Assembly: GCF_000264905.1 (NCBI RefSeq)
Contig: NW_006763132.1
Location: 3,140,550 to 3,204,549, forward strand
DNA: 64,000 bases
Source of the DNA: Stereum hirsutum FP-91666 SS1
Lineage: Eukaryota > Basidiomycota > Agaricomycetes > Russulales > Stereaceae
Reading direction: 5' to 3'
Positions 45,567-55,927 of the stretch are shown here, piece by piece. The position numbers and the translations under genes were made by a program. Numbering within the stretch: position 1 is the stretch's first letter; every line of letters begins with the position of its first letter. The notes under the pieces are model-generated. The model was not told where the DNA came from, ran no database searches, and saw nothing but the letters and a program-made list of their open reading frames with translations.

Positions 45567-48500
45567 ATGGCGGTTGATGAGATGATGGGCATAGGCGCTG
45601 AAGGGGTCACAGAAGAGGAGGGAACCCCTTCTGCGCCTATTGCCATACCTATTGATGTCGACAATGACTATGTTGCGATTTCATCTGAACCTCCTAATCC
45701 TCTGCACACGGGCTCGAGGTCCTCACCGCGAGTGAAGACCGAAGAAACCGCCTCACGGAAACCGTCCCTGGCTGAGCGTATCATGGATGATACAGCTGCT
45801 CAGGTCATCGAAACGCGTTCTGGCTCTGTTCCGGATGCTCCGGAGGCAGGGATCACTGCCGCGATCTCTACCTCGTTGATGGACCTGAACATGATAAGAC
45901 AGCTGCTCAAACCGATACTCATGATGAACGTTCGACGAAGGGCTCCGAAATATCACGGAGGTAGTGATATTTCGTCCATGACAGATTCTATCACGGGGGT
46001 GATTGGACATCCGGGGCAGGTGAAGCAGGAGAACGATGATAGGAGCTTGGGCGATATCACGCAGAACGCGATATCCACCCTTGAAGCTCACGTACGTGCT
46101 GAAGAGGAACTCGAAACGGAAAGGAAGGTCGAGATGGCATTGACGGACGAAGCGATCCTGGAATTGGCGAAGCAGGCGAGATCGGTACACGAGCAGGTTC
46201 AACAGAAGGATCGTCGTAGCTCGAGTGCTAACGCAACGACTCCACTCGGTCCTGCAGTGGACATTCAGAAACATGCAACCCCAATCCTAGATCGCAGAGC
46301 TCAAAGGGAGAGACGGGAAAGCTTCGTCGACAGTGATCTGGAGCTTGAGGGATTGACACCGAATGGCAGAGGAGCTGGGGACCGAGCAGTCGAGCAGGGG
46401 AGGAGACGTTCGGAAAATAATGCTCCGGACGATGACGCGAGGAACGGGGCGGCAGTCGAGGATTGGGACTGGGATCGAGCTATGGGGAGGGACAAGCATG
46501 AGCGTCGAGGCAGAGACACGTGGAGAGGACGTGGTCAAGGAGGACAACGCGGAAGGGACGACCAAGACATTCAGCATTCAACTCGTCACGACTACTTCCC
46601 ATCATCAGGGAATGGAGATATTCCAATGTCCCCGCCCTCCAGACTCTCGAGAACTGACGGGCACCGACCTTCCAAAGACAACACATATCATCGACCCCGA
46701 CGACACTCAACTTCACCCCCTCTTCGACGTGCTCGCGTTCAACTGAGTCCCATTGTAAATGGCAAACGGCAACGTGACCGTGACGAGGACGAGGACGATT
46801 ATCCTGCATATGATGGATGGAAGCGTCGTAGGTACAGTCCCCGCGCACGGAGCCACGATCGCACGGAAAGTCATCGTCATGGCTATGGTGACCGGATGGG
46901 AAGCCCTGCACTTTCGGAGGACTATGATCGACGCGATTATGGCATGCCAGACCGTGGTTCATCAGATTATAAAAGTGAACTGGGAGCAGATGGGCTGTAT
47001 AAACACAAACAGTGGGTACGGGTCCCAGACGCCCCCACTTGCGACTCTTCCGCCCCTCCAACTCGTCAGATAAACCACACATCGAGGTATTCTGTTGACA
47101 ACGATAAAGCTCCATCTGGTTGGAATATGGTTGGTGACCTTGTCACCAGGACCCCAGGGTCCGTTGTTCAGGGCGATACTCAGAAGGATTTGGACACACC
47201 ACAAGAGCGTTCCTCAGATCGTGGCAGTCCCCTTCCACCTGGACTGCACGCCACAAAATCGCCTCCAAAGGCCCCAAGAGCACATCAGGATGTCAAGATA
47301 GCCGCCGCGGATCGTTTTCTTGCCTCCATGCAACTCGACCTCGGACCATCGGTTTCGTTCCTTTCGTTGAAATCTGCTTCCTCGTCTGCCCTCACGTCGA
47401 CACCTGCTCCTATAGCTCCACTGTCACCTGCCACTGGTCTTGCTGGAGCTGTGAGTGGAGGTATCGCGGATACTAATGCAACTGGTTCTCTAGCTGTTGA
47501 AACACCTGCAGACTCAATTGAGCAGTCGCAGCACGTAGAGTCGTCTCCTCCAGTCATGCATGATTCCCGAAACTGCGATAGCAATAACAAACAAACTTCC
47601 GCAGCCCGTGCTTCGCCTTCACATCGTGCTTCTCAGCAGCTTTCCAGTACACTATCCACCCTTTCTCTAACTGACGAGCGGACCGAAAATCGACTCGACA
47701 CCAGCATGTCTACACGTGGCAATAGCGGCGCCACAGAAGCTCGGGATTCTAATCTCCACGCCTACAAGCGCCCATACACGCAATTAAGGTTCCCCTCCCA
47801 GCCGCATCAGGTCCCAAGTAGCCCACCTCATAGTATTGGAAGCACAGGAGTTGTGAATCGAAGATCGGAATCGGACCCTCGAGATCCTGCCATTCCCGTG
47901 GATAAAGCCTTCGCGAACGAAGCACTGCCATCTACAGCTGTAACATCACTTTCGAAGGTCGACAATACCGAGGCTGCGTATCTTCGAGAATCGAGCTCTG
48001 CGAGTAGACGCTCCGAACACGATCGCGAGGCACAAGACAGAGCAGCATATTGTCAAAACATCCTGGATCGGGAGCGACTTGGACGCCACCGAAACGAGCA
48101 TGCGCGCGGACCAGAGCGTCAATACCTAGATCGGGACCAAGGGCGGGAACGCAGAACTGATCATCGCGATACTTGGTTCCGAAAACAGAATGATGAACTG
48201 ACCGCCACAGCATTTCGAGACAAGGACACAGCTGTATCATCAGACCGTGTGGCGCAGGAGTACTTTAAGGCGCGAGACGAACATGCAAAGCCGCGTCTAC
48301 ATCCATCGTCTCCTCATCCTTCCTCCACGAACACTTTTGGGCCCGACAGCACAATGGGAAGGCCAACATTCATTGACCCTGATCATCCGGCTTACTTTAC
48401 ACCACCCCAACCGGTTCAACCTTCCGTCGTCACGCCTCTTCCTCCAGCTCAACCAGCTGAACCAACCAGAGTACCTGGAGTATGGCTACTGAAGTTCGGG

Positions 48501-49465
48501 CTTGAGCATCCTGATTGTTCGTCATATCGTTTTGACGTCGATCCCGACACCGCCGCTGCTGTCCATCGTTGGTCTGAACGGCATACTTCATACGAGTAAG
48601 TCCTTTTTGTTTCTGCCATAGCAGGGCGTGTCTTCTCCTTGTTCATAGGCGCTCGGGACAACATCCGTAAGGATTGACACATCGCTCTTCGTGAGTTCGT
48701 GTCTGCTCGTAGCACTTATGTTCAGAGAGAGTGCACGTTCGGCTTTGGCCTTGAGATTCTCTGCCTTGAGACCCTTGCTGAATGCCCCAACCTTGTCGTG
48801 CCATATCACCACTCCTCCAACGTTTTGATCCTTCCATTCATCACCGTGTGCTTGTCTTCACCTCGCCCTTATTCGTCACCATCTCTATCGTGGCATATCC
48901 AGGCCGCACGCACGCCAAGTCGCTGTGCAGCTTCTATGCCTTCCTCAAGGCGAGATGGTGTCCCTCAACGAGCACATGAGCACAACACCGCCTTCTTCCC
49001 CCACGGAAACGGTACGAATGCTTCGGGAGATCGCGACGACGTGGCCCTCTAGCGGAGGGTCATTACTTCTCCAAATCAACGCCAATACGTCGCACTACAA
49101 AAGCTGGTGGGCCAAAGATCTGGTGAGTTACTTTGTTGTGCCTTTATCTTGCAGACGCTCGTATCACGTAGACGTCCTCGTTCCCGCTGACAGACACCCA
49201 TGTTCTTTCATGCTTTGCCCCACGCTATCTATAGGATCGCGACAAGCCTCTTGACATTTCTCCTTTCGTCTGCTCTGGGCCGAATTTCCTCACCGTCACG
49301 AACTTATCGGCGATGAACGATTTCGCCTTCGTTCTGGTTGCGTACGTGCCAGAAGGGGAGGAGGTGAAGGCTTTGTTGGAACGTCAGGCACTGTTAGACT
49401 TTGTCCGGCAGCAGGGTGACTTGTCGGTCGCGCGATCGGGATCTTTAGGTCTTTCACGACTATGA
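45567..49465 (+). CDS. Large Arg/Ser-rich disordered protein with a folded C-terminal domain, unknown
   Basis: A first exon of about 1,010 codons (45567-48597) is followed by small exons to the stop at 49465, about 1,220 residues in all. The N-terminal part is acidic, with short helical stretches (TLEAHVRAEEELETERKVEM). The central 46.3-47.0 kb part is rich in Arg, Asp, Ser and Gly (RRGRDTWRGRGQGGQRGRDD, WKRRRYSPRARSHDRTESHR), like SR/RGG RNA-associated proteins. The rest is Ser/Pro-rich. After SYE the spliced exons encode a compact region: YVQRECTFGFGLEILCLETL, LPQGEMVSLNEHMSTTPPSS, LLLQINANTSHYKSWWAKDL, and ISPFVCSGPNFLTVTNLSAM then DFAFVLVAYVPEGEEV. The last block faintly resembles a PINIT-type beta domain, but I do not claim it. 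A nuclear RNA or SUMO-linked role is speculation. Confidence 0.65.
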
Positions 49466-50072
49466 CTATAACGAGAGACATGGAGACTGTAGAACTTGAA
49501 GGACGGACATGTCTCCTTTCTTCTTTCTCCAGTTAGAAGGGTTGAGTGACGACGGTCGTTTTTAGTGTTTGGGTCCGACGTTACTGTATGTGGATCGGGT
49601 TAGACTGCTTACTTCGAACGTCTGTTGTATTTTTGCCTCTCTGATTCTCGCTGTCGTATTGCAATGTACTGTACGCTATAATATTTTCTACCGTTTCGCC
49701 TTTCTTTATGCCTTGTACCGGGTCGTCGTAATAGGTGCTCCTGTTCGCGGAGTTGTAATGTGAGCACCGGCTTTATTTCGCTGAGTTCGAGCTTCGGTTC
49801 ACTCCGGACACACTGCCGTCAGCTGGTCCCAACGTCCATCATGTTCAGCACGTTCACCTGCTCTTGTTGCCGACCACATCGCACTGGTCAATTATAGACT
49901 ACAATACTTTTTAGAAGTGTTCTCTTGCCGCTGATCTCGGACTTCGCACCTGATTCTACGACGGCAACTGACGTCTACCTTGAGCCGACTCGACTGATAT
50001 TATAGCTCTCATCAGGTTTATAACTTCCTATCAAAACAAGGCTCTCAGGACCTTTGCCTCGTCTGTGCCATC
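49466..50072. other. Intergenic interval
   Basis: 3' flank of the large gene and promoter of the enoyl-CoA hydratase gene. No supported frame. Confidence 0.45.
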
Positions 50073-51333
50073 ATGTCTGCGCCTCCAGACTATGGCTCTC
50101 TTGGACTAAAGAGTCTCTTGGTATCTTTGGATGGCGGGGTCGCAGTTTTAACCATCAATCGACCCAAGGAGTAAGCGCCCTTCGTCTTTGGGCAGTTTAT
50201 GCTATCCTTGACTTGAACATGTACTGACGAGCGGTCCTCGTGTCATTCCAGGAGGAACACATTCGGTGGCACACTGCCCGAAGAAGTCATCACTCTGTTC
50301 GACTTACTTGACCGTGACGATCGGGTTAGAGTGGTCGTGCTCACCGCAGAGCCGAAAGCGCCCGCATTCTGCTCAGGGGTAAGTTACCTGGTGCATGTCT
50401 AGGGCGCACCCTTCGGACCTCATTGTTTGGCTTCTTATATCTAGGCAGATTTGTCTGGTGGGTGGGGTGGTTCCTTCTCCGAAGAAACATTGAAGGAAGG
50501 AAAACTCACGGGTGAGTCTCGTGCATGGCCCGTCATGCTACAACCAAGTGCAAGTGCTCATTTGGCGATGTCGTAGCTCACCGAGACGGAGGTGGAAGGG
50601 TATCCCTGGCCATCCATCGCTGTCGAAAGATCACCATCGCAGCGGTAAACGGACATGCAGTCGGAGTCGGAGTAACTGCCTTCCAACTCCCATTCGACTT
50701 CCGTTTCGTCTGGGGTGGCGCTAAGCTGGCGTTGCCCTTCGTTCGAAGGGGTATTGGCCCCGAAGGTCAGTACACGATCATTTCCACCTCTCCTTTATTG
50801 ATATAACTAGAATCTTACTGACGGAGGTATCGTCTTATACAGCAAGCTCGACGTACATCCTCCCCCGCCTCCTCGGCCACTCCAAAGCCACAGCCCTCCT
50901 CCTCACAGGCGGAACCTTCCACCCCTCCTCTCCCTACCTCCAAGGTCTCTACCACTCCATCCTCCCTACACGCGAAGAAGTTCTCCCCGCCGCTCTCGCC
51001 CTCGCCCACGATCTCGCAGTCAATACGTCTCAGACGGCCGTGGCGTACACGAAGGCGCTACTGTGGCACGGTGGCGATAGCGTCGAGGAGCAGCATTTGT
51101 TGGATTCGAGGGTGTTTGTGGAGACTACGAGTGCGAGGGATGCGAAGGAAGGGGCGAGGGCGTTTGTGGAGAGGAGGGAGCCGAGGTTTGAGGATCGGCT
51201 GGGGGAGGATATGTCGGATTGGTATCCTTGGGTGAGTGCGTTTCTCGTCGTTAGTTATGGTTGGTTGATTGACTCGGCATTGGGATTGTAGTGGAGGGAG
51301 ATGGACGTGAAGCATCGTAAGGCGAAACTTTGA
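50073..51333 (+). CDS. Peroxisomal enoyl-CoA hydratase/isomerase
   Basis: A crotonase-fold enzyme of beta-oxidation, hydrating or isomerising enoyl-CoA esters. Six exons start [20 protein letters not shown]. Crotonase landmarks are [28 protein letters not shown] (first oxyanion-hole NH) and [19 protein letters not shown] (second). [17 protein letters not shown] carries a Glu at the position used by ECI-type isomerases. The last exon is short ([13 protein letters not shown]) and ends in AKL, a type-1 peroxisomal targeting signal, joined in frame after DWYPW. About 285 residues, family-typical. Presence of the Glu and of PTS1 favours a peroxisomal delta3,delta2-enoyl-CoA isomerase, but hydratase activity cannot be excluded. 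Confidence 0.88.
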
Positions 51334-51697
51334 AACGATGGTGTTGTATATGGGACTGTGACTTCCTACGGTCAACCTTCTGAGGTTTCACGGCAGAAAG
51401 GCCTGTTCTCGAATTGACGGTGCAAATCTTGCAAGTTTCAAGTCAATATGTACACTAGTAACAGAACTGAACATCACGACTAGCGAACAAAATATATTCA
51501 AGGTCAGAGTCGTGGTCGTTAAGCAAGATCTTATAGTAAAAGACACAAACATCGTACAATATCATTACAAAACACATGCATAGGTCGTTGTCCAAGCCGT
51601 CGCTAACATGGCTTACTTTTCGCAGACAAAACTCGCGTCCTAGACCTCATTACAGTGAGAAAACAAAGAAAGCAAATCATGTCACATTCTCGAATGA

Positions 51698-52814
51698 TCA
51701 AGCCGTCAACGGAACATCGGAAGATGACCTAGGAATCGTCTTCTCTGCCTTTCCGCTGGGCACGTTCGTCCCTTGATAGTTCCGCGCGTCCGCTTCGTGC
51801 TTGACCTGGCGCGGGAGGAGACTAAAGCCGAGGGCGTAGATACCCCACATGACCTGGGAGATCGAAGTCGAAGGTGAGCGATGTACTCTACGATATGGGC
51901 GGAATGAAGAGCGAAGATGGAGGAGGGAGGAGGAAGAAGGGAACAGGAAGAAGGGAACAGGAAGGTGACTTACGACCATCATAGCGATCCAGAACCGTTG
52001 ACAGCCCTTATTCGTAGGATGCACATTCCCCGTCACGAAAGCCCATTCCGTCCAGAGTCCATAATGTGTCTATCACACACCACATCACATCAAGCACGCA
52101 GCACATCAACATCCAGGATACCAGTCAACGTGTGTGGGACGTATACACATACCTGCCACGAAGCCAAAACGACGATAGCGACCCCCAACAGAACATGCAG
52201 ATAATTCTGTGGCGCCCTCCGTCCCGGAAGTCGCTGTAAACTTGGGACCTTGATCCAGTGCGTGAAGGAACCGAGGAGGACCTGGGCGATGTACATTATG
52301 AAGAGTGCGAGGCCGACTTTCTGTGTGCGTTCCGCCGTCAGCATTGAATTATGGAAGGGAGGAAGGGAGGAAGGGAGGGAGGAAGGAAGGCGAGCGGACG
52401 AAGGAAGGCGAGCGGACGAAGGAACGAACCTGATGTGGATCGATGAAATGAGGCTGGAAGCCCATGTTCGTAGCCTGAACTCCCAATCCGAACGCAGCGA
52501 AGACGAGCGGGCCTACGAAGAGTCCGTTGATGATCATATGTGGTAACAACCATCTGCCAAACCCGACATCAGCACGACCCATACGCATGGAACATTCGGG
52601 AGAACAGAAAACGGATAAAAGAGGAGGAGGGGGAAAGTATGGACGGGTTTGCTCACCCTTTATATACCGTACGAAGATATCGCGCAGCAATCATCCCCAA
52701 GGGCAGACCGACCACGAACGCGAAGAAGGCGACATGGGCGTGTATCCGGGCTTTGCTCTCGAATGGACTGAGGGGCTCGTTATTGATGATGGAAGAGGAT
52801 TGGGTGAGACCCAT
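51698..52814 (-). CDS. Cytochrome b561-like membrane protein
   Basis: A multi-pass haem protein of the cytochrome b561/ferric-reductase type, moving electrons across a membrane. It starts MGLTQSSSIINNEPLSPFES, then ARIHAHVAFFAFVVGLPLGM (helix 1, His), GRWLLPHMIINGLFVGPLVF (His), DPHQ joined to KVGLALFIMYIAQVLLGSF (His), and APQNYLHVLLGVAIVVLASW (His). HYGLWTEWAF and VMWGIYALGFSLLPRQ follow, with a hydrophilic tail. The His spacing is that expected for two b haems. No DOMON or dopamine-like N-terminal domain is attached, so it would be a stand-alone b561 core of about 240 residues. One intron (52354-52430) is made largely of tandem repeats. Convergent with the enoyl-CoA gene. Confidence 0.82.
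52354..52427. repeat. GGAAGGGA microsatellite and 18-bp duplication inside a b561 intron
   Basis: Three GGAAGGGA-like units are followed by two copies of a ~18-bp unit (GCGAGCGGACGAAGGAAG). It occupies most of one intron of the cytochrome b561 gene. Confidence 0.75.
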
Positions 52815-54201
52815 GGTTCAATGATGCTGAATCGCGTTTGAAGTTAGTTTTGTCTGCGCTTCGAGAGAGAAATCGAGGAAGGAAGTCTTGTTGCAAAACA
52901 GAGCCAGGATGAAGGTGACGTAGATTCCGAACAGACAGAAGCCAAGACAAGAAAACAAGTTAGATAGCAGATACAAGTCGGATGTGGGTAAAACTTGAGA
53001 GAGAACGAACGATGTCGTCAAGCATACGGCGCCTTTATATCCCACATCCCGCACCCTCACCCTCACCCAACAAGTTACATGACTTCAACTTCCTACTCCG
53101 ACCCCAAACATAGAAGCCCAACTCCCATCCCGACCGCGCATCGCGATGTATTTCGAGTGATGGCTGTCCGCATGGGAACGAGTCGTACGGAACGGGATGG
53201 CGGTGTGGCGTGATTATTGGATTGTTGGAGTGTTATGCGGGATGTGGGATGTGGGATGTGGGATGTGGGAATGCGTTTTGCGTAGACTGGTGTGCGGGTG
53301 CAGTTGGTGTTTATGACGATCGAGAGGGGCAGACCACCGTATGACGTTTGTATGGCTGATAGTGATTTAGGGATATTGACTGACAGTGATTTAGGGATAT
53401 TCTTTCTGAGTTTCTTGGTACTGTATCTCGTAAGTCGGACGCAGAAACGCGGAGCGTTATCTACTCGTTCTTCAGAGGGATGGACAAAACAACGAAAAGC
53501 CTGAGTACATGTGAGCATCACGCAGCCAGCGCAGTCAGAGGCAATGGCGAGTATGTTCCCACTCTGACTTCTGAGGATAGCCATGTACATGCATATTTTA
53601 TTACTAGGTCGTGGCCTTGAGTCCAACACGGCTCGTGCGATTGGACCCCGAGTGGGTCGCACGTACATTTCCACGGAGTTGTAGCCTAGTGTCGCACTGC
53701 CCGGTCTAAGATCTCAGCACTAGTCTCAGACTCAGTCTCGGGCGGTAGATGAAACAGCTAGGAGGTTCAATCTGCAGCGAACGCTAGCGAGTCGGACCAG
53801 AGCAGAGCAGAGCAGGCCAGATAAGTATGCACGGCAGGCTACACTAACTGGACCTCCATCATTCACAATCAAGTTCAGACGAGAGGGAGTATTGCGTTGC
53901 GATTGGTCAACGAAAACGACGAGTTGTCGAAGAACGAGCGTCGACAGGTGTTGACCCAGAAATTTCAGGAAATCAGAGTTGTTTCAAACCCCTAACCCTA
54001 ATCGTGACACGCGTGTGGCGCCTCAGCTTCAGTCGCCACACCGTCAATCAAGCGAACGCCTATCTATCCCATAGCAAGAGATAATAAATATTGGTATGTG
54101 ACAAAGGTAGTATAATATATATGCTTCTCAGCGAACCCGATGTAGCTGCCTGTACGTCGTGAATGTCGTGACCGAATCCTCATACTGGTGTCCCCTTCGA
54201 C
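52815..54201. other. Gene-free interval with short tandem repeats
   Basis: 5' flank of the b561 gene and 3' flank of the b5 gene. It holds GGGATGT repeats at 53239-53270, a duplicated AGTGATTTAGGGATATT at 53361-53404, and two CCCTAA units at 53990-54001. The minus frame across 53.1-53.7 kb has no domain. Confidence 0.5.
53239..53270. repeat. GGGATGT tandem repeat
   Basis: About four and a half perfect 7-bp units in non-coding DNA upstream of the b561 gene. Confidence 0.85.
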
Positions 54202-55599
54202 CTAACTCGACGGCTCAGAGACTAGAAACCCGACCAAGCACGCATCCATCATGAAGTCGACGTTGACCCACGCATGCGTTAATGCTATATCACCACCACC
54301 ACCCAACAAACAAAAAACAAATGTCAGTTCGATTCAACCCCAGATTCCCAGCTCGACACAAAACACAACACCAGAGCAACAGCGCAACATCACAACATAA
54401 CAGACCCAAAGAAAGAAAAACCCACCAAAAAGCTTCGTCCCATCCCTCCCCGCAACCCTCATCAGCTCCCTCTCCCCACCGGGGTGATAAGGCAAATAAG
54501 GTGTAAGATTGTAGACTTTGCCGTTTATGGCCGACCACGCGTCGTCTTTCTTGTTGTGCAGTTTGAGGACGGAGGGGGGGATGCGCATGAGTTGGGTTGT
54601 GCCGCCCTGTTGCGTTGTGCGATAGGGAGGGGATAAGGTTAGTAAAAGGGAAGGGGGATGAGGATGAGGATGAGGATGAGGAAGTGAAGGAGGGGGGGTG
54701 TGGCGCTGGTGATGGGTGGCGCTGGCGATGGGTGAAGCTGCGTATCAGTTGAATGGGTGATTCCGTGGAGATCGCAGCATGATGATCATAATTCGCGAGC
54801 ACCAAGAGATAGCAAAAGACTATTCGCTGAAAGCAGTCCGTGCGAGCCGCAGCGTTGCTCCTCATTTAAAGTACAAGCACGCATGGACGTTTCTATCCAC
54901 AGAAGAATAATATCCAGCCCTTTCCCAGGGACCGAAAGCATTCCCTCCTTCACTCTCATAGCCGGCATATGAACACACCCACCACACCAAAAATAACGAC
55001 CAAAAGCACGAAAAGAGACTTACCCTAAGATCCGCCCCCGAACTCTTCAAACTCGCCCAATCCAACGAACTATGTCCCGGCGCCAACGCAACCTTCTCCC
55101 TCTTCTTCGGCGAAAGCGTCGGAGGCTTCAACGTCGTGGGTGGCGGCATGAGAGTCGAACCTGAGGAGGATCCTGGTACGCCTAGCATGGATGAGGAGCC
55201 TGGTACGCTTAGCATAGATGAGGAAGATGAGGAGCCATGGGCACGAGAGCGGGACGAAGGAACGGGTGGTGGCGGCATTAGGGAGTTATCGGTTAGGATG
55301 CGTGGTATTGAATTTGATGTATTTGATTGAGATGAGGATTTGGATTGGGAGGCAGAGGGTTGGGAGCGGACGCGCTGAGCGCTGCCAAGAGCGGGGAAAG
55401 CGGGAGGTGCGTCGTCTTGGGGGTCGTGTTCTTCGTCGGAGTCTTTGTCGTTGAAGCCATCGTCGTCATCGTCAGAGTGTGGCGGGGATATGTTGAAGAG
55501 AGCATCTGTGGAGGGAAGGGTACCGGTGCTCGGTGTGGCGCTGGCCACGGGTAAGCTCGATGAGGGGGAAGAGAACCAGGACGAGAGGTAGGATGCCAT
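54202..55599 (-). CDS. Cytochrome b5-domain protein (Irc21-like)
   Basis: A three-exon gene of about 285 residues. Exon 1 (MASYLSSWFSSPSSSLPVAS) is a long Ser/Pro/Asp-rich low-complexity region ending in APGHSSLDWASLKSSGADLR. Exon 2 holds the haem domain: LRIPPSVLKLH-like lead, DDAWSAINGKVYNLTPYLPY, then HPGGERELMRVAGRDGTKLF with the first haem His in HPGG. The last short exon supplies the second His (FALTHAWVNVDFMMD) and ends CLVGFLVSEPSS. The overall arrangement, a poorly conserved N-terminus and a b5 domain close to the C-terminus ending in CLVGFL, is that of yeast Irc21. No membrane anchor, so probably soluble. An intron between exons 1 and 2 contains a GATGAG microsatellite (54656-54682). 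Confidence 0.85.
54656..54682. repeat. GATGAG microsatellite in an intron
   Basis: Four tandem GATGAG units within the first intron of the cytochrome b5-domain gene. Confidence 0.75.
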
Positions 55600-55927
55600 T
55601 GTTGTCGTCTATATTTCTATACTATTACTAAAATATAATAGCGAATGCCGAGACATAAGTCTTAGTATGGGCGAAGACGATGAGTGCCGGAGCAAGCCAC
55701 AACGAAGGAGGCGCGGGAACGAGTCAATACGGGCGCTTATTGATCGACACCTGATTGGCCGGGCGTTTGTTTGGCAAAGGCTTCCGAAATAAACAAACGC
55801 AGGCGCCTTTGTCGAAGCCACTTCAACTCAGGCTTATCTTCGACACCGACCCAAACCTTGAAATTCTTCAGCTTCCCTAGCATTGCGCTGTTCAAACTGT
55901 GTTCTGAGTTTTCTCCTGATCACGGCC
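55600..55927. promoter_or_regulatory. Divergent promoter of the b5-domain gene and the Rai1/DXO gene
   Basis: 328 bp between two start codons that face away from each other. No clear TATA box. A CT-rich tract precedes the right-hand gene. Confidence 0.45.

Noticed and set aside
53990..54001. Telomere-like CCCTAACCCTAA
   Set aside because: Only two units in the middle of gene-bearing sequence; expected by chance or as a scar.
54290..54865. Minus-strand frame of 191 codons
   Set aside because: It runs through introns of the cytochrome b5-domain gene in another frame and contains the GATGAG microsatellite as a Ser run.
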